From assembly GCA_015259125.1 (NCBI GenBank), contig JABZGR010000024.1:1-33983 (forward strand): a stretch of 33,983 nucleotides of DNA. The letters run 5' to 3'. Of this stretch, positions 16,224-23,593 are shown in pieces. The notes under the pieces were generated by a model that saw nothing but the letters and a program-made list of their open reading frames with translations, was not told where the DNA came from and did no database searches. The position numbers and the translations under genes were made by a program. Each line of letters begins with the position of its first letter. Within the stretch, counting starts at the first letter, position 1. Source of the DNA: Alloprevotella tannerae. Lineage in GTDB: Bacteria; Bacteroidota; Bacteroidia; Bacteroidales; Bacteroidaceae.

Positions 16224-18425
16224 ATGAAAAAAGTTTGTGTTTACTGCCTAATGGCCTTGTTGGCTATGCTCTGTCTGCCGACTAACTTGGCCGCACAAGG
16301 GTGGAATTATGATTTTGAAATGGCTAAAGCCGATGGAATCGGAGATCGGCCGAATCATTACGACGTCCTCTTAAACGGCATTTCGTGGTCGATGTATGCG
16401 GTCCGGAGATCGGGCAGCTCAAGCGACTTCGCGAATGGTAAAGTATCGGCTCGCATCTACGGCAGTCGAATGTCGATGAAGGAAATGCCTTACTTGGTGA
16501 TGAAAGAAGACAAGGTGGGCGGCTTAGGTGTGATTGAATTTTCCTACCGTGCTTACGAAGAGCACGCAACTTCGCAGGTCGCGTGGTGTGTTCAAGTTTC
16601 GGAGGACGAAGGTGAACATTGGGAGACCTTAGGTCAGCCTTTTACGCCCACAATGGACGTTGAACGCTTCCACGCTAAGGCTAATGTCGAAACCGGACGC
16701 GTGCGAATCGTTAGGGCTGACTATGCCGTCTTCGATTATGCTGCGGCGAAAGGCTTTGATGCGGCGTTTAATCTTGACGATATCAGTATTACGGATTACG
16801 AAGCTGGAGCGCCTGAGCGCCCATCCATACAGACGGGAGAGGATCGCTTGAATTTTGGGCAGGTGGCTAAGGGTGAAACAAAGACAATCAAACTTAGCGT
16901 CGCATATAAGAACTTATCGGCTGACGTAGCTTTGTCCTTGACCGGTGAAGGTGCAAAATTCTTTAGTTTATCCAAGGATAAGTTTGCCGTGAGTGAACCC
17001 AATGGGAATGCAGAAGTTGATGTGACGTTCGCGCCTCAAGCTGCCGGCCCTCAGCAAGCAGTTTTGCAGCTCCAATCCGGGGAAACCATTGCTGAAGTTC
17101 AGCTTACCGGCATCGGCATTCGTAAGGCGGGCGACTTTACTTACAGTGGCGGCAGCGGAACGCAAGACGACCCGTACTTAATTTCAAATTCGGGCGATAT
17201 AGAAGATCTTTCGCTGGCCGTCGATACCGAAACTGATTACGCCGGAAAGTACTTTAAGCTCACCAATGATATAGATATGGAGGCGGTAAAGGCGATGAAA
17301 CCGATCGGCAACAACTTCGGCGCCGAAGGAACTGCACTTAAGGCCTTCAGCGGTACGGTTGACGGCGACAATCATACGATTTCAAACCTCACGATGCGTT
17401 TCTCCGGCCGCTTTAATCTGGGTGTCGGGCTCTTTGGTATTGTCAAAAATGCGAAGATTTCCAACTTAACGCTCACCAACTGCTATTTTGAGGCCGACGC
17501 AATCGTAGCAAGCGTTGCTTCCGTCTTAGTTGGGTCAGAAATTATCAATTGCCACGCGGGTGAAAACGTAACCGTCAAGGCGCGCCTTAAGCCTTATGCG
17601 GGTGGTATCGCGACTTCGTCCTTCTTGACCCCATCTTCAATTGTGGCCTGCACATCTCGCGCCAACGTAGACGCGTCAGACGTGGCCATTGGTGGAATCT
17701 TGGGTATGAGCAGTGCGTCCGGAACAACCATCAGTCGATGCATCAATTACGGCAATGTAAATACGCTCAACAATTTTGCAGGTGGCATTGTCGGCTATGT
17801 GGAAAGCGGCCGCCTAAATATTGTTGACTGCCTCAATGCCGGCGAGATCAGCGCCGCATCTTGTGCCGGCGGACTTTTAGGAATGGCTTTGCAGGGCGCT
17901 TCGATTGATATTCGTAATGCTTATAACATTGGCCGCGTGACGGTTACTGATCCTGCGGGCGCTTTAGGCCCAATTTTCCCCGCTGCGGCGCTCACTGACG
18001 GCCTTACGCTTGATGTACAGAATTGCTATTACGATGAAGCTCTCTTCAGCGGCGTATCTTCCGGTACGGGGTGCGCACTTTCGGAAATGCGGAGTCAAGC
18101 TTTTGCTGACAAACTTAATGCCGGGCGCTCGGAGATCGTATGGAAGCGTTTCGTTGGTGTGAACAACGAATTGCCCGTTCCGTGCGGCGAAGGAGAAGTC
18201 ATAGATGGGCTTATGCAGCAAGCGTTGGCGGCCTCCTATATTCAGATTGAGGCCGGTCAAATTAAGACTGCAGTCGGCGTGCGTCTTTTAGGCGTGTGCG
18301 ATGTCGCAGGCCGTCAGTATGCACCTGCATCTAAGTTGGCCGCAGGTACATATATCGTGACCTTTATGCCTGCTCAGGGTGCGCAAAAGCCTATGTCGGT
18401 AAAGATAATCGTACCTGTACGCTAA
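16224..18425 (+). CDS. Secreted GLUG-repeat protein with Ig-like domain and CTD-like tail
   Basis: A 733-residue exported protein. Residues 1-25 form a signal peptide (ending NLAAQG). Residues about 26-195 look like a beta-sandwich jelly roll (GVIEFSYRAYEE, WCVQVSEDEGEHWETLG, FNLDDISI). Residues about 205-300 resemble an ASPM/MSP-type Ig-like domain (RLNFGQVAKGETKTIKLSV). Residues about 330-620 carry GLUG-type repeats (GLFGIV, GGIATS, GGILGMS, GGIVGYV, GGLLGMA) that build a beta-helix. The last about 55 residues (VCDVAGRQY... LAAGTYIVTF) resemble type IX C-terminal sorting domains. It is probably surface-exposed and adhesin- or glycan-related; the exact role is unknown. It is followed by a second secreted protein on the same strand. 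Confidence 0.85.
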   Translation: MKKVCVYCLMALLAMLCLPTNLAAQGWNYDFEMAKADGIGDRPNHYDVLLNGISWSMYAVRRSGSSSDFANGKVSARIYGSRMSMKEMPYLVMKEDKVGGLGVIEFSYRAYEEHATSQVAWCVQVSEDEGEHWETLGQPFTPTMDVERFHAKANVETGRVRIVRADYAVFDYAAAKGFDAAFNLDDISITDYEAGAPERPSIQTGEDRLNFGQVAKGETKTIKLSVAYKNLSADVALSLTGEGAKFFSLSKDKFAVSEPNGNAEVDVTFAPQAAGPQQAVLQLQSGETIAEVQLTGIGIRKAGDFTYSGGSGTQDDPYLISNSGDIEDLSLAVDTETDYAGKYFKLTNDIDMEAVKAMKPIGNNFGAEGTALKAFSGTVDGDNHTISNLTMRFSGRFNLGVGLFGIVKNAKISNLTLTNCYFEADAIVASVASVLVGSEIINCHAGENVTVKARLKPYAGGIATSSFLTPSSIVACTSRANVDASDVAIGGILGMSSASGTTISRCINYGNVNTLNNFAGGIVGYVESGRLNIVDCLNAGEISAASCAGGLLGMALQGASIDIRNAYNIGRVTVTDPAGALGPIFPAAALTDGLTLDVQNCYYDEALFSGVSSGTGCALSEMRSQAFADKLNAGRSEIVWKRFVGVNNELPVPCGEGEVIDGLMQQALAASYIQIEAGQIKTAVGVRLLGVCDVAGRQYAPASKLAAGTYIVTFMPAQGAQKPMSVKIIVPVR

Positions 18426-18458
18426 AAACATAAGTATAATCATAAACAAAGATTGACA

Positions 18459-19550
18459 ATGAAAAATCTAAGACCAATCAGTCATCTCCTTATCTGCGTT
18501 CTGCTGCTCTTTGCTGCCGATCATTTGCAAGCGCGAACGAATAACGACGACCATGGCGTTTTAGTAGCCAACACGCTATCCATACCTTTTAATCGCACAT
18601 ATCGCATGTACGTCAAGAAGTATAATACGGCGACGCAAAATCACATAAACAAAGGCGAGCGCATCGTGATTCGTTATACCTCAGAAGACAGTACGATCGT
18701 ATTACCTCAAGGCAACGCCTTCAAATCTGTTGGTAACGGAAGCGTCCGGCTTAAAATGCTCATCTCAGGTGCTTATCCGGGCACACTCGATGCCTTTGAT
18801 CCCAATAATATCTTGGATGAAATGCCTTTTACGGTCGAAGTAAAAGACCACGTAGATATGCCTTTTCCTCAGTTTAGTGTGAGTTGGGGACAAGAAAAAT
18901 CGAAAACGATGAGCGAAATGCTGCAAAGCGGAGCCTATACAAACTATACCGCAGATTATTGGGCTATGAATCCGAAGATTGGCGAACAAGATCGTGCCGG
19001 CTTGGAGATATTCTCCACGCAGAATGCCGAGTTTCCGTTTTTGATGCTCGCTTTTACGCCCGACGAGGACGAACTTTGCGCCGTATATCTCTTGGCTGCT
19101 TCTTGGGAACGTGTGACAACGCCGCAAATAAGTGAGGTCTACAAACTTCTTGCGGCCAATGGTTTTAAGGATCGAGGTATGAATCCGGATACGCATTGCT
19201 GGCAAATGTACAACCCCACCTCAAAAACCTTGGCTACGTGCGGACTTATGATCGTGCAAGGTTGTGGCTATTGCTACGTAGGTCTTTCTTATTTGCCAGA
19301 AGATCCGGATCCTTCGAGCATTCAGATGGCGCGCGTCGATCAGCCCAACATTGTTTGCGAGATGAAAGATGGATTGTTGAGCATCGAAGCCGAGCAATAC
19401 GTCGGCCGGCAGTTGGCTGTTTATACGCTTGATGGGAAATGCTTGCGCGTAGCTACGATTCGCCGCGGCGTAAATCAAGTGGACAACTTACCTCGTCAGC
19501 CGCTTTTCTTGCGAATAGACCAATGCGCAGCCGTAAAAATCCTGCCTTAA
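18459..19550 (+). CDS. Secreted protein of unknown function, CTD-like C-terminus
   Basis: A 363-residue protein with a signal peptide (1-25, ending DHLQA). The body (about 30-300) is of mixed beta type with no domain I recognise. The last about 60 residues (SIEAEQYVGRQLAVYTLDGKC, then NQVDNLPRQPLFLRI and VKILP) have the G-x-L-x-V-Y-x-x-x-G pattern and closing strands of type IX type A sorting tails. It starts 33 bp after the GLUG protein, so the two probably form an operon and reach the surface together. A TTG two codons upstream (18453) is less likely than this ATG. Confidence 0.82.
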   Translation: MKNLRPISHLLICVLLLFAADHLQARTNNDDHGVLVANTLSIPFNRTYRMYVKKYNTATQNHINKGERIVIRYTSEDSTIVLPQGNAFKSVGNGSVRLKMLISGAYPGTLDAFDPNNILDEMPFTVEVKDHVDMPFPQFSVSWGQEKSKTMSEMLQSGAYTNYTADYWAMNPKIGEQDRAGLEIFSTQNAEFPFLMLAFTPDEDELCAVYLLAASWERVTTPQISEVYKLLAANGFKDRGMNPDTHCWQMYNPTSKTLATCGLMIVQGCGYCYVGLSYLPEDPDPSSIQMARVDQPNIVCEMKDGLLSIEAEQYVGRQLAVYTLDGKCLRVATIRRGVNQVDNLPRQPLFLRIDQCAAVKILP

Positions 19551-19627
19551 TACGCCTACACCGCCTTTTGAATGCACGCCTTTTGACGTATGAAGCATAG
19601 AAAGGCGCGCATAGTTTAATAGCGACC

Positions 19628-19676
19628 AACAACGATACCCTTAAAGCTCAATTGCGCACTTCAGGGTATCGTTGTT
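19628..19676 (+). terminator. Long-stem terminator of the secreted-protein operon
   Basis: A perfect 14-bp inverted repeat (AACAACGATACCCT / AGGGTATCGTTGTT) with a 21-nt loop, followed by CTTCGTTTT. It begins 78 bp after the stop codon. The T-tract is interrupted but the stem is strong. Confidence 0.75.
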
Positions 19677-20324
19677 CTTCGTTTTGGGAAGAACAAACTG
19701 AGCCCTTAAGCACAGATGAAATGAAGGACGAAGGCTTAAAGGATGCGGAACTCCATTCATTTGCCACCGATATTTCTACTATCGTCAAGCATTTTTGAAA
19801 AACAACGGATGGGCTCTCTTTTCTTGCAAACGCTATCCCCGCATAGTGTGCCGCCTTTTTTGCTTGCCGATCAGTAGGCTTGGTCAGAGCACTCTTCTCG
19901 ATTGTCTTTTTCGGTTTATATTTCATTTTTCAACCACGAAAACTTGAAAAATTGAAGCCCATCTCTTGCATGCAGACTTTACCATCGTGAGCGTAGACCT
20001 TTCTTCTCACGATAATACGGTTGTACGCTCACGAGCGTACAACCTTTTGCTCACGAGCGTAAGATGAAGAGACGCTTCGTAAGCAGTTAGTATGCCTGCT
20101 CTTTACGTGGGAAAAAGAGGCTTGATGTGGCCCTTTTGTAGACTTATAGCGTAAGATGCTGTGAAGGTGCGCGTAATTGCAGGCGCTCAGTATGGCTAAG
20201 GAAAATGGGCTGACGTTATATTCGTACAAGTTGCGCTCAATAAAGCATTTTCCGAGCTGAGATGGGCCGCTTAGGGTTGAAAAATGCTACTGCTTATACG
20301 CCTTGTGAGCTGTGGAGTATAAAC
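19677..20324. other. Gene-free spacer with a phased dyad array
   Basis: About 650 bp. The 22-bp array lies at 19979-20062. The minus-strand frame 19926-19648 (92 codons) overlaps the terminator, has no promoter and resembles nothing known. The rest (20065-20320) holds no gene or strong hairpin that I can see. Confidence 0.5.
19979..20062. repeat. Four-unit 22-bp phased dyad array
   Basis: Dyad axes at 19987.5, 20009.5, 20031.5 and 20053.5, exactly 22 bp apart. Cores are CATC-GT-GAGC, CTC-AC-GAT, GTACGCTC-AC-GAGCGTAC and GCTC-AC-GAGC. The third unit extends to TTGTACGCTC/GAGCGTACAA. A weaker fifth element (ACG-CTT-CGT, centred at 20076) may follow. Confidence 0.88.
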
Positions 20325-20367
20325 AAAAAAAATAGCGGACGTTCTTATTCAGAAATCGTCCGCTATT
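20325..20367 (-). terminator. Terminator of the ncRNA-tRNA-Thr unit
   Basis: A perfect 11-bp stem (AATAGCGGACG / CGTCCGCTATT) with a 15-nt loop, followed by T8 on the minus strand counting the last stem bases. It lies 22 bp beyond the tRNA 3' end. Confidence 0.92.
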
Positions 20368-20388
20368 GTTAACGTAAACTTCGTTTTG

Positions 20389-20462
20389 AGCCTCTTGTCG
20401 GATTCGAACCAACGACCCCGAGATTACAAATCACGTGCTCTGGCCAGCTGAGCTAAAGAGGC
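20389..20462 (-). tRNA. tRNA-Thr (anticodon UGU)
   Basis: A full cloverleaf of 74 nt: acceptor GCCTCTT/AAGAGGC with discriminator T, D-arm GCTC...GAGC, anticodon arm CGTGA/TCACG around TTTGTAA (anticodon TGT at 20428-20426), and T-arm GTTGG/CCGAC with TTCGAAT. The 3' CCA is not encoded, so it depends on the CCA-adding enzyme, whose gene is the next one upstream on the same strand. Confidence 0.97.
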
Positions 20463-20569
20463 GGGGTGGGTAAGCTCTCTGCATCGCGCCGCTACAACCA
20501 ACTACCTTTGCTGCGGTCAAGCCCTGGAGGATTCGAAGGGAGCTGGCCGTACAGCACTTACCCATTTTC
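20463..20569 (-). ncRNA. ffs: Candidate signal recognition particle RNA (4.5S-like)
   Basis: About 100 nt of transcribed non-coding sequence between a full consensus promoter (20576-20607) and tRNA-Thr. The ends pair: GGGTAAG (20563-20557) with CTTACCC (20474-20468). Further inner pairing continues with CTGTA/TGCAG, CGGCC/GGCGCG and GCT/AGC, giving one long interrupted rod. The tip carries CCAGG...GCAGCA, matching the CAGG/AGCA asymmetric loop of SRP domain IV, but with GC-UUGACC-GC in place of a GGAA tetraloop. Length, rod shape and the loop motif suggest SRP RNA. The match is by eye, so a different structured RNA or an attenuating leader remains possible. It would be released from the tRNA by RNase P cleavage at 20462/20463. 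Confidence 0.6.
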
Positions 20570-20575
20570 TGGATG

Positions 20576-20607
20576 CAAAAGTAAGCTATCCTTTCTTTAC
20601 GACCAAA
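20576..20607 (-). promoter_or_regulatory. Promoter of the ncRNA-tRNA-Thr unit
   Basis: On the minus strand TTTG (20607-20604), a 20-bp spacer and TACTTTTG (20583-20576) followed by C. The predicted transcription start, about 20569, falls just before the 5' arm of the ncRNA rod. Confidence 0.82.
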
Positions 20608-20612
20608 TATTT

Positions 20613-22052
20613 TCAAGGATTTGTTGGCTTTAGCCCCATCTTTTCTGCTTCTTGGAGTACGAAAGCCAAGGCTTCCTCATAAGAATTGGGCACTTTCCCA
20701 TCTAAAATAGCGTCTTTGAGCGCAGCTTTTAAGAGACCCACTTCGCGGCAGGGAGGTAAGGAAAAGCGGCGCATAATCTCATCGCCGGTCACGGGTGGCT
20801 GAAAATTGCGAATGCGATCTTTCTCCTCGATGGCAACCAACTTCTCGCGTACCAACTTGAAATTGTTCAAAAAATTTCGCTTGCGCTGTGCGTTTTTGCT
20901 CGTTACGTCGGCCTCGCACAAGAGCATCAAGTCGTCAATATCATCTCCGGCATCAAAAAGCAGGCGGCGCACTGCACTGTCCGTGACAATGTCGTCGGCA
21001 ATAACGATGGGCCGCATGTGTAAGCCAACCATTTTCTTGACGTATTTCATACGTTCGTCGAGCGGAAGTTTGAGTCGGCGAAAAAGAGCCGGCGTCATCT
21101 TCTCTCCTACGAAGTTGTGGTTGTGGAAAGTCCAACCCACGGCCGGCTCCCATCGCTTGGTCTTCGCCTTACCTATATCGTGGAGCAAGGCAGCCCAGCG
21201 CAGCCAGACGTTATCCGTGCGCCGCGCTACGTTGTCCAATACTTCGAGCGTATGGTAGAAGTTGTTCTTGTGTGATTTTCCATTGCGCGTCTCGACATTG
21301 TCCAATGCGCTCAATTCGGGCAGGATGATCGGGAGCAAACCGCTGCGTTGCAGTTCGACAAAACCGATGGAAGGCAAAGGAGCACGCATGATTTTGTTTA
21401 GTTCTTCGATGATTCGCTCGCCGCTGATGATGCTTAAGCGCTCGGCATTGCGCTCCAAGGCTGCAAAAGTTTCATCGTCGATGCGAAAATTGAGTTGCGT
21501 GGCGAAGCGCACACAACGCATCATACGCAGCGGGTCGTCGGAGAAAGTAATATCCGGATCAGTGGGCGTGCGCAACAAGCCGTCTTCCAAATCCCACAAG
21601 CCATCAAAAGGATCAACCAGTTCTCCATAGCGCGCAGTATTGAGGCAGACGGCCAAAGCGTTGATCGTAAAATCGCGACGCATTTGATCGTCTTCGAGTG
21701 TTCCGTCTTCTACGATTGGTTTGCGCGAGTCGTGACTGTAACTTTCGCGACGTGCACCGACAAATTCTATTTCTTGATGATGATATTTCACTTGCGCTGT
21801 CCCGAAATTTTTGAAGACAGAAAGGTGGGCTGCGCGCCCCAAACGCTTCGTCAAGGCTTCGGCCATTGCGATTCCGGAACCGACGACCACAATATCAATA
21901 TCATTTGTTGGGCGTTCGAGAAAAAGGTCGCGCACATAGCCACCTACGACGTAGCACTCAAGCTGCAACCGGTCGGCCGTTTGCGCTAATTCTCTGAAAA
22001 GCGGCTCACGATCGAGCAGTTGTATGATATCGGTTGGGGTTAAATGTCTCAT
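20613..22052 (-). CDS. cca: CCA tRNA nucleotidyltransferase with HD domain
   Basis: A 479-residue class II nucleotidyltransferase. The polymerase-beta-type head has CYVVGGYVRD (GG at 37-38) and NDIDIVV with metal-binding D51 and D53, and RRDFTINALAV at 125-135 is the sugar/base-site motif. A middle helical RNA-binding part (DDPLRMMRCVRFA) is followed by an HD phosphohydrolase domain with LLHDIGK (H291, D292). It adds or repairs the 3' CCA of tRNAs. An HD tail is usual in this branch. Its promoter is at 22073-22103. It lies directly upstream of a tRNA gene that lacks encoded CCA. Confidence 0.95.
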   Translation of the reverse strand: MRHLTPTDIIQLLDREPLFRELAQTADRLQLECYVVGGYVRDLFLERPTNDIDIVVVGSGIAMAEALTKRLGRAAHLSVFKNFGTAQVKYHHQEIEFVGARRESYSHDSRKPIVEDGTLEDDQMRRDFTINALAVCLNTARYGELVDPFDGLWDLEDGLLRTPTDPDITFSDDPLRMMRCVRFATQLNFRIDDETFAALERNAERLSIISGERIIEELNKIMRAPLPSIGFVELQRSGLLPIILPELSALDNVETRNGKSHKNNFYHTLEVLDNVARRTDNVWLRWAALLHDIGKAKTKRWEPAVGWTFHNHNFVGEKMTPALFRRLKLPLDERMKYVKKMVGLHMRPIVIADDIVTDSAVRRLLFDAGDDIDDLMLLCEADVTSKNAQRKRNFLNNFKLVREKLVAIEEKDRIRNFQPPVTGDEIMRRFSLPPCREVGLLKAALKDAILDGKVPNSYEEALAFVLQEAEKMGLKPTNP

Positions 22053-22072
22053 TCAATTTTGTTTTACGACTG

Positions 22073-22103
22073 CAAAATTAGGATTTCGGTACACAGTGGG
22101 CAA
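22073..22103 (-). promoter_or_regulatory. Promoter of cca
   Basis: TAATTTTG (22080-22073, minus strand) followed by C is a perfect -7 box. About 19 bp upstream the -33 site reads TTGC, overlapping CTTG, an imperfect match. The leader would be about 15 nt. Confidence 0.6.
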
Positions 22104-22104
22104 G

Positions 22105-22140
22105 AAAAAACGTGTCAAAGCGCCAATGCGCAAAGACACG
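22105..22140 (-). terminator. Terminator of the winged-helix gene
   Basis: A nested perfect hairpin on the minus strand: CGTGTC / GACACG outer arms, a TTT/TTT internal loop, GCGC / GCGC inner arms, and an ATTG loop, followed by six T. It lies 60 bp past the stop and abuts the cca promoter. Confidence 0.9.
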
Positions 22141-22200
22141 ATTAAACATTCTTATCATCCATACCATATTATATATAGTATGGCGATGCATCTCCATAGG

Positions 22201-22404
22201 TTACTTCAACACAACAAGAATCTCTTTATCGCTTTCGGTAACGTCGATCTTGTCTTCACGAAGTAGCCAGCCGAGTCCGAGGTATAAATCTTTGTCGGCG
22301 CGAACTTTAATCAGTTTTTTAAGTTCTTTACCCGTCAGCTTACCATTTTCATTTAAAGCCTGCCAAATTTTTCCGGCTAATTCTCCTACTTTTTCAGTAA
22401 ACAT
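22201..22404 (-). CDS. Small winged helix-turn-helix protein (DUF2582-like)
   Basis: A 67-residue protein that is almost entirely one winged helix: helix 1 VGELAGKIWQALNENG, then LTGKELKKLIKV as the recognition-helix region, and LYLGLGWLLREDKIDV as the third helix and wing. This matches the DUF2582 winged-helix family common in Bacteroidetes, thought to bind DNA; no target is known. A -7 box (TATATTTGC, 22524-22516) lies about 110 bp upstream. The gene is monocistronic with its own terminator. Confidence 0.88.
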   Translation of the reverse strand: MFTEKVGELAGKIWQALNENGKLTGKELKKLIKVRADKDLYLGLGWLLREDKIDVTESDKEILVVLK

Positions 22405-22516
22405 AAGTCTAATTTTATAGTATAACGGTACTTTCTTCTTTTAGCTTACAACACCGCTTGTCGCATTTGAATCTTTGGCGCGTCTTATCTTTATCGTTCG
22501 CGCTTATCTCCTACTG

Positions 22517-22524
22517 CAAATATA
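22517..22524 (-). promoter_or_regulatory. -7 box of the winged-helix gene
   Basis: TATATTTG followed by C on the minus strand fits TAnnTTTG. No TTTG at -33 was found. The leader would be about 105 nt. Confidence 0.5.
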
Positions 22525-22619
22525 GGTTTTTCCACCTATTCTTGCTACGATTATGGAAAGAAAAGCACGATGAAAAGCCCTTTTTTGTACTAAATATAGA
22601 ATAAATGGCCTATTTCTCG

Positions 22620-22627
22620 TAAATTTG
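22620..22627 (+). promoter_or_regulatory. -7 box of the glycosyltransferase gene
   Basis: TAAATTTG followed by C matches TAnnTTTG. It overlaps a TTG that could otherwise be read as a start, which favours the ATG at 22652. Confidence 0.55.
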
Positions 22628-22651
22628 CAAACCATATCTTACGATTTATTT

Positions 22652-23593
22652 ATGCTTTCTGTTCTTATTCCAACCTATAATTGCGATTGCTCCACCTTGG
22701 TTAGTGACTTAGCGCATCAGGGGTTGGAATTGATGGAAAACACAAAGGAGGGCTTTGATTTTGAAATAATCGTCCTCGACGACTGCTCAACACTTGAGCC
22801 GCTCAAGGCTGTAGCTGAGAAGGTCAATGCGCTTCCCCATTGTCGCTGGATAAGGGCCGAACGCAACAGTGGGCCGGCTGCATCGCGCAATCATCTGATT
22901 GATTTGGCGCGTTTCCCGTATCTCTTATTTATAGATAGCGATGCGCAAGTGTGTACGGCGGACTTTTTGGCGCGTTATTGGGACGTGCGCGATCAGGCGA
23001 AGGTCGTTTGCGGCCGCCTCTACACGCCTTCCGGACCTGCGCCTGAAGGGCATGAATTGCGTAGCCGCTATGAACTATCGGCGGAAAGGCTTCGGCCGGC
23101 CGATGTGCGTCAAAAGCAGCCGTATCGTTTCTTCACGATGTTTAATGCGATGTTTGCGCGAGAGGTTTTCGATGCGGTGCGCTTCGACCCGCGCTGCACG
23201 GATTATGGTTATGAAGATGCGCTTTTGGGATTGGAACTTCGATCCCTACATTTTTCGATTATGCATATCGACAATCCACTTATACACACCGGTATTGATT
23301 CGAACGAAAGTTTTCTGAAGAAAACGGAGACGGCATTACGTACACTCAGCAAATTAGGTGAGCTGATGCAAAGCGAAAGTGGGCCGTCGCGCCTCTATCT
23401 TCAAGCAAAAAGGTTCGGTTTGAGCGGTTTGCTGCGTTGGACATTGGGTTTTTGGAGCCGGCACATGCGCCATTACTTATTAGAAAGTAAGCGCCCCTCG
23501 CTATTTATCTTCTCTCTCTATAAATTATGGTACTACGCCGATTTACAAAAATCGAAGTGCAAGGCTACCAAGCCGAACGACGGCGAAAATTAA
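22652..23593 (+). CDS. Family 2 glycosyltransferase
   Basis: A 313-residue GT-A fold enzyme. The N-terminus LSVLIPTYNCD is the nucleotide-sugar strand, VLDDCST follows, RNSGPAASRNHLI precedes the DxD-type metal site IDSDAQV (D95-x-D97), and YGYEDALLGLELR carries the ED catalytic-base motif. The C-terminal about 90 residues are basic and partly amphipathic (GLLRWTLGFWSRHMRHYL), suggesting membrane association. It probably adds a sugar to a lipid-linked glycan; donor and acceptor are unknown. No polysaccharide cluster surrounds it. Its 3' end overlaps the 3' end of tamB by 29 bp. Confidence 0.92.
   Translation: MLSVLIPTYNCDCSTLVSDLAHQGLELMENTKEGFDFEIIVLDDCSTLEPLKAVAEKVNALPHCRWIRAERNSGPAASRNHLIDLARFPYLLFIDSDAQVCTADFLARYWDVRDQAKVVCGRLYTPSGPAPEGHELRSRYELSAERLRPADVRQKQPYRFFTMFNAMFAREVFDAVRFDPRCTDYGYEDALLGLELRSLHFSIMHIDNPLIHTGIDSNESFLKKTETALRTLSKLGELMQSESGPSRLYLQAKRFGLSGLLRWTLGFWSRHMRHYLLESKRPSLFIFSLYKLWYYADLQKSKCKATKPNDGEN

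Noticed and set aside
19648..19926. Minus-strand frame of 92 codons with a Lys-rich start
   Set aside because: It runs into the long-stem terminator, has no TAnnTTTG box upstream and shows no domain.
20463..20569. The ncRNA read on the plus strand
   Set aside because: The plus strand also folds and shows a GGTCAAG...GGGAGC arrangement reminiscent of SRP, but it has no promoter and would need a large apical loop; the minus strand has promoter, terminator and CAGG/AGCA.
22159..22183. CCATAC/GTATGG hairpin as the winged-helix gene terminator
   Set aside because: It has a weak AT-rich loop and no T-tract; the nested hairpin at 22105-22140 is far better.
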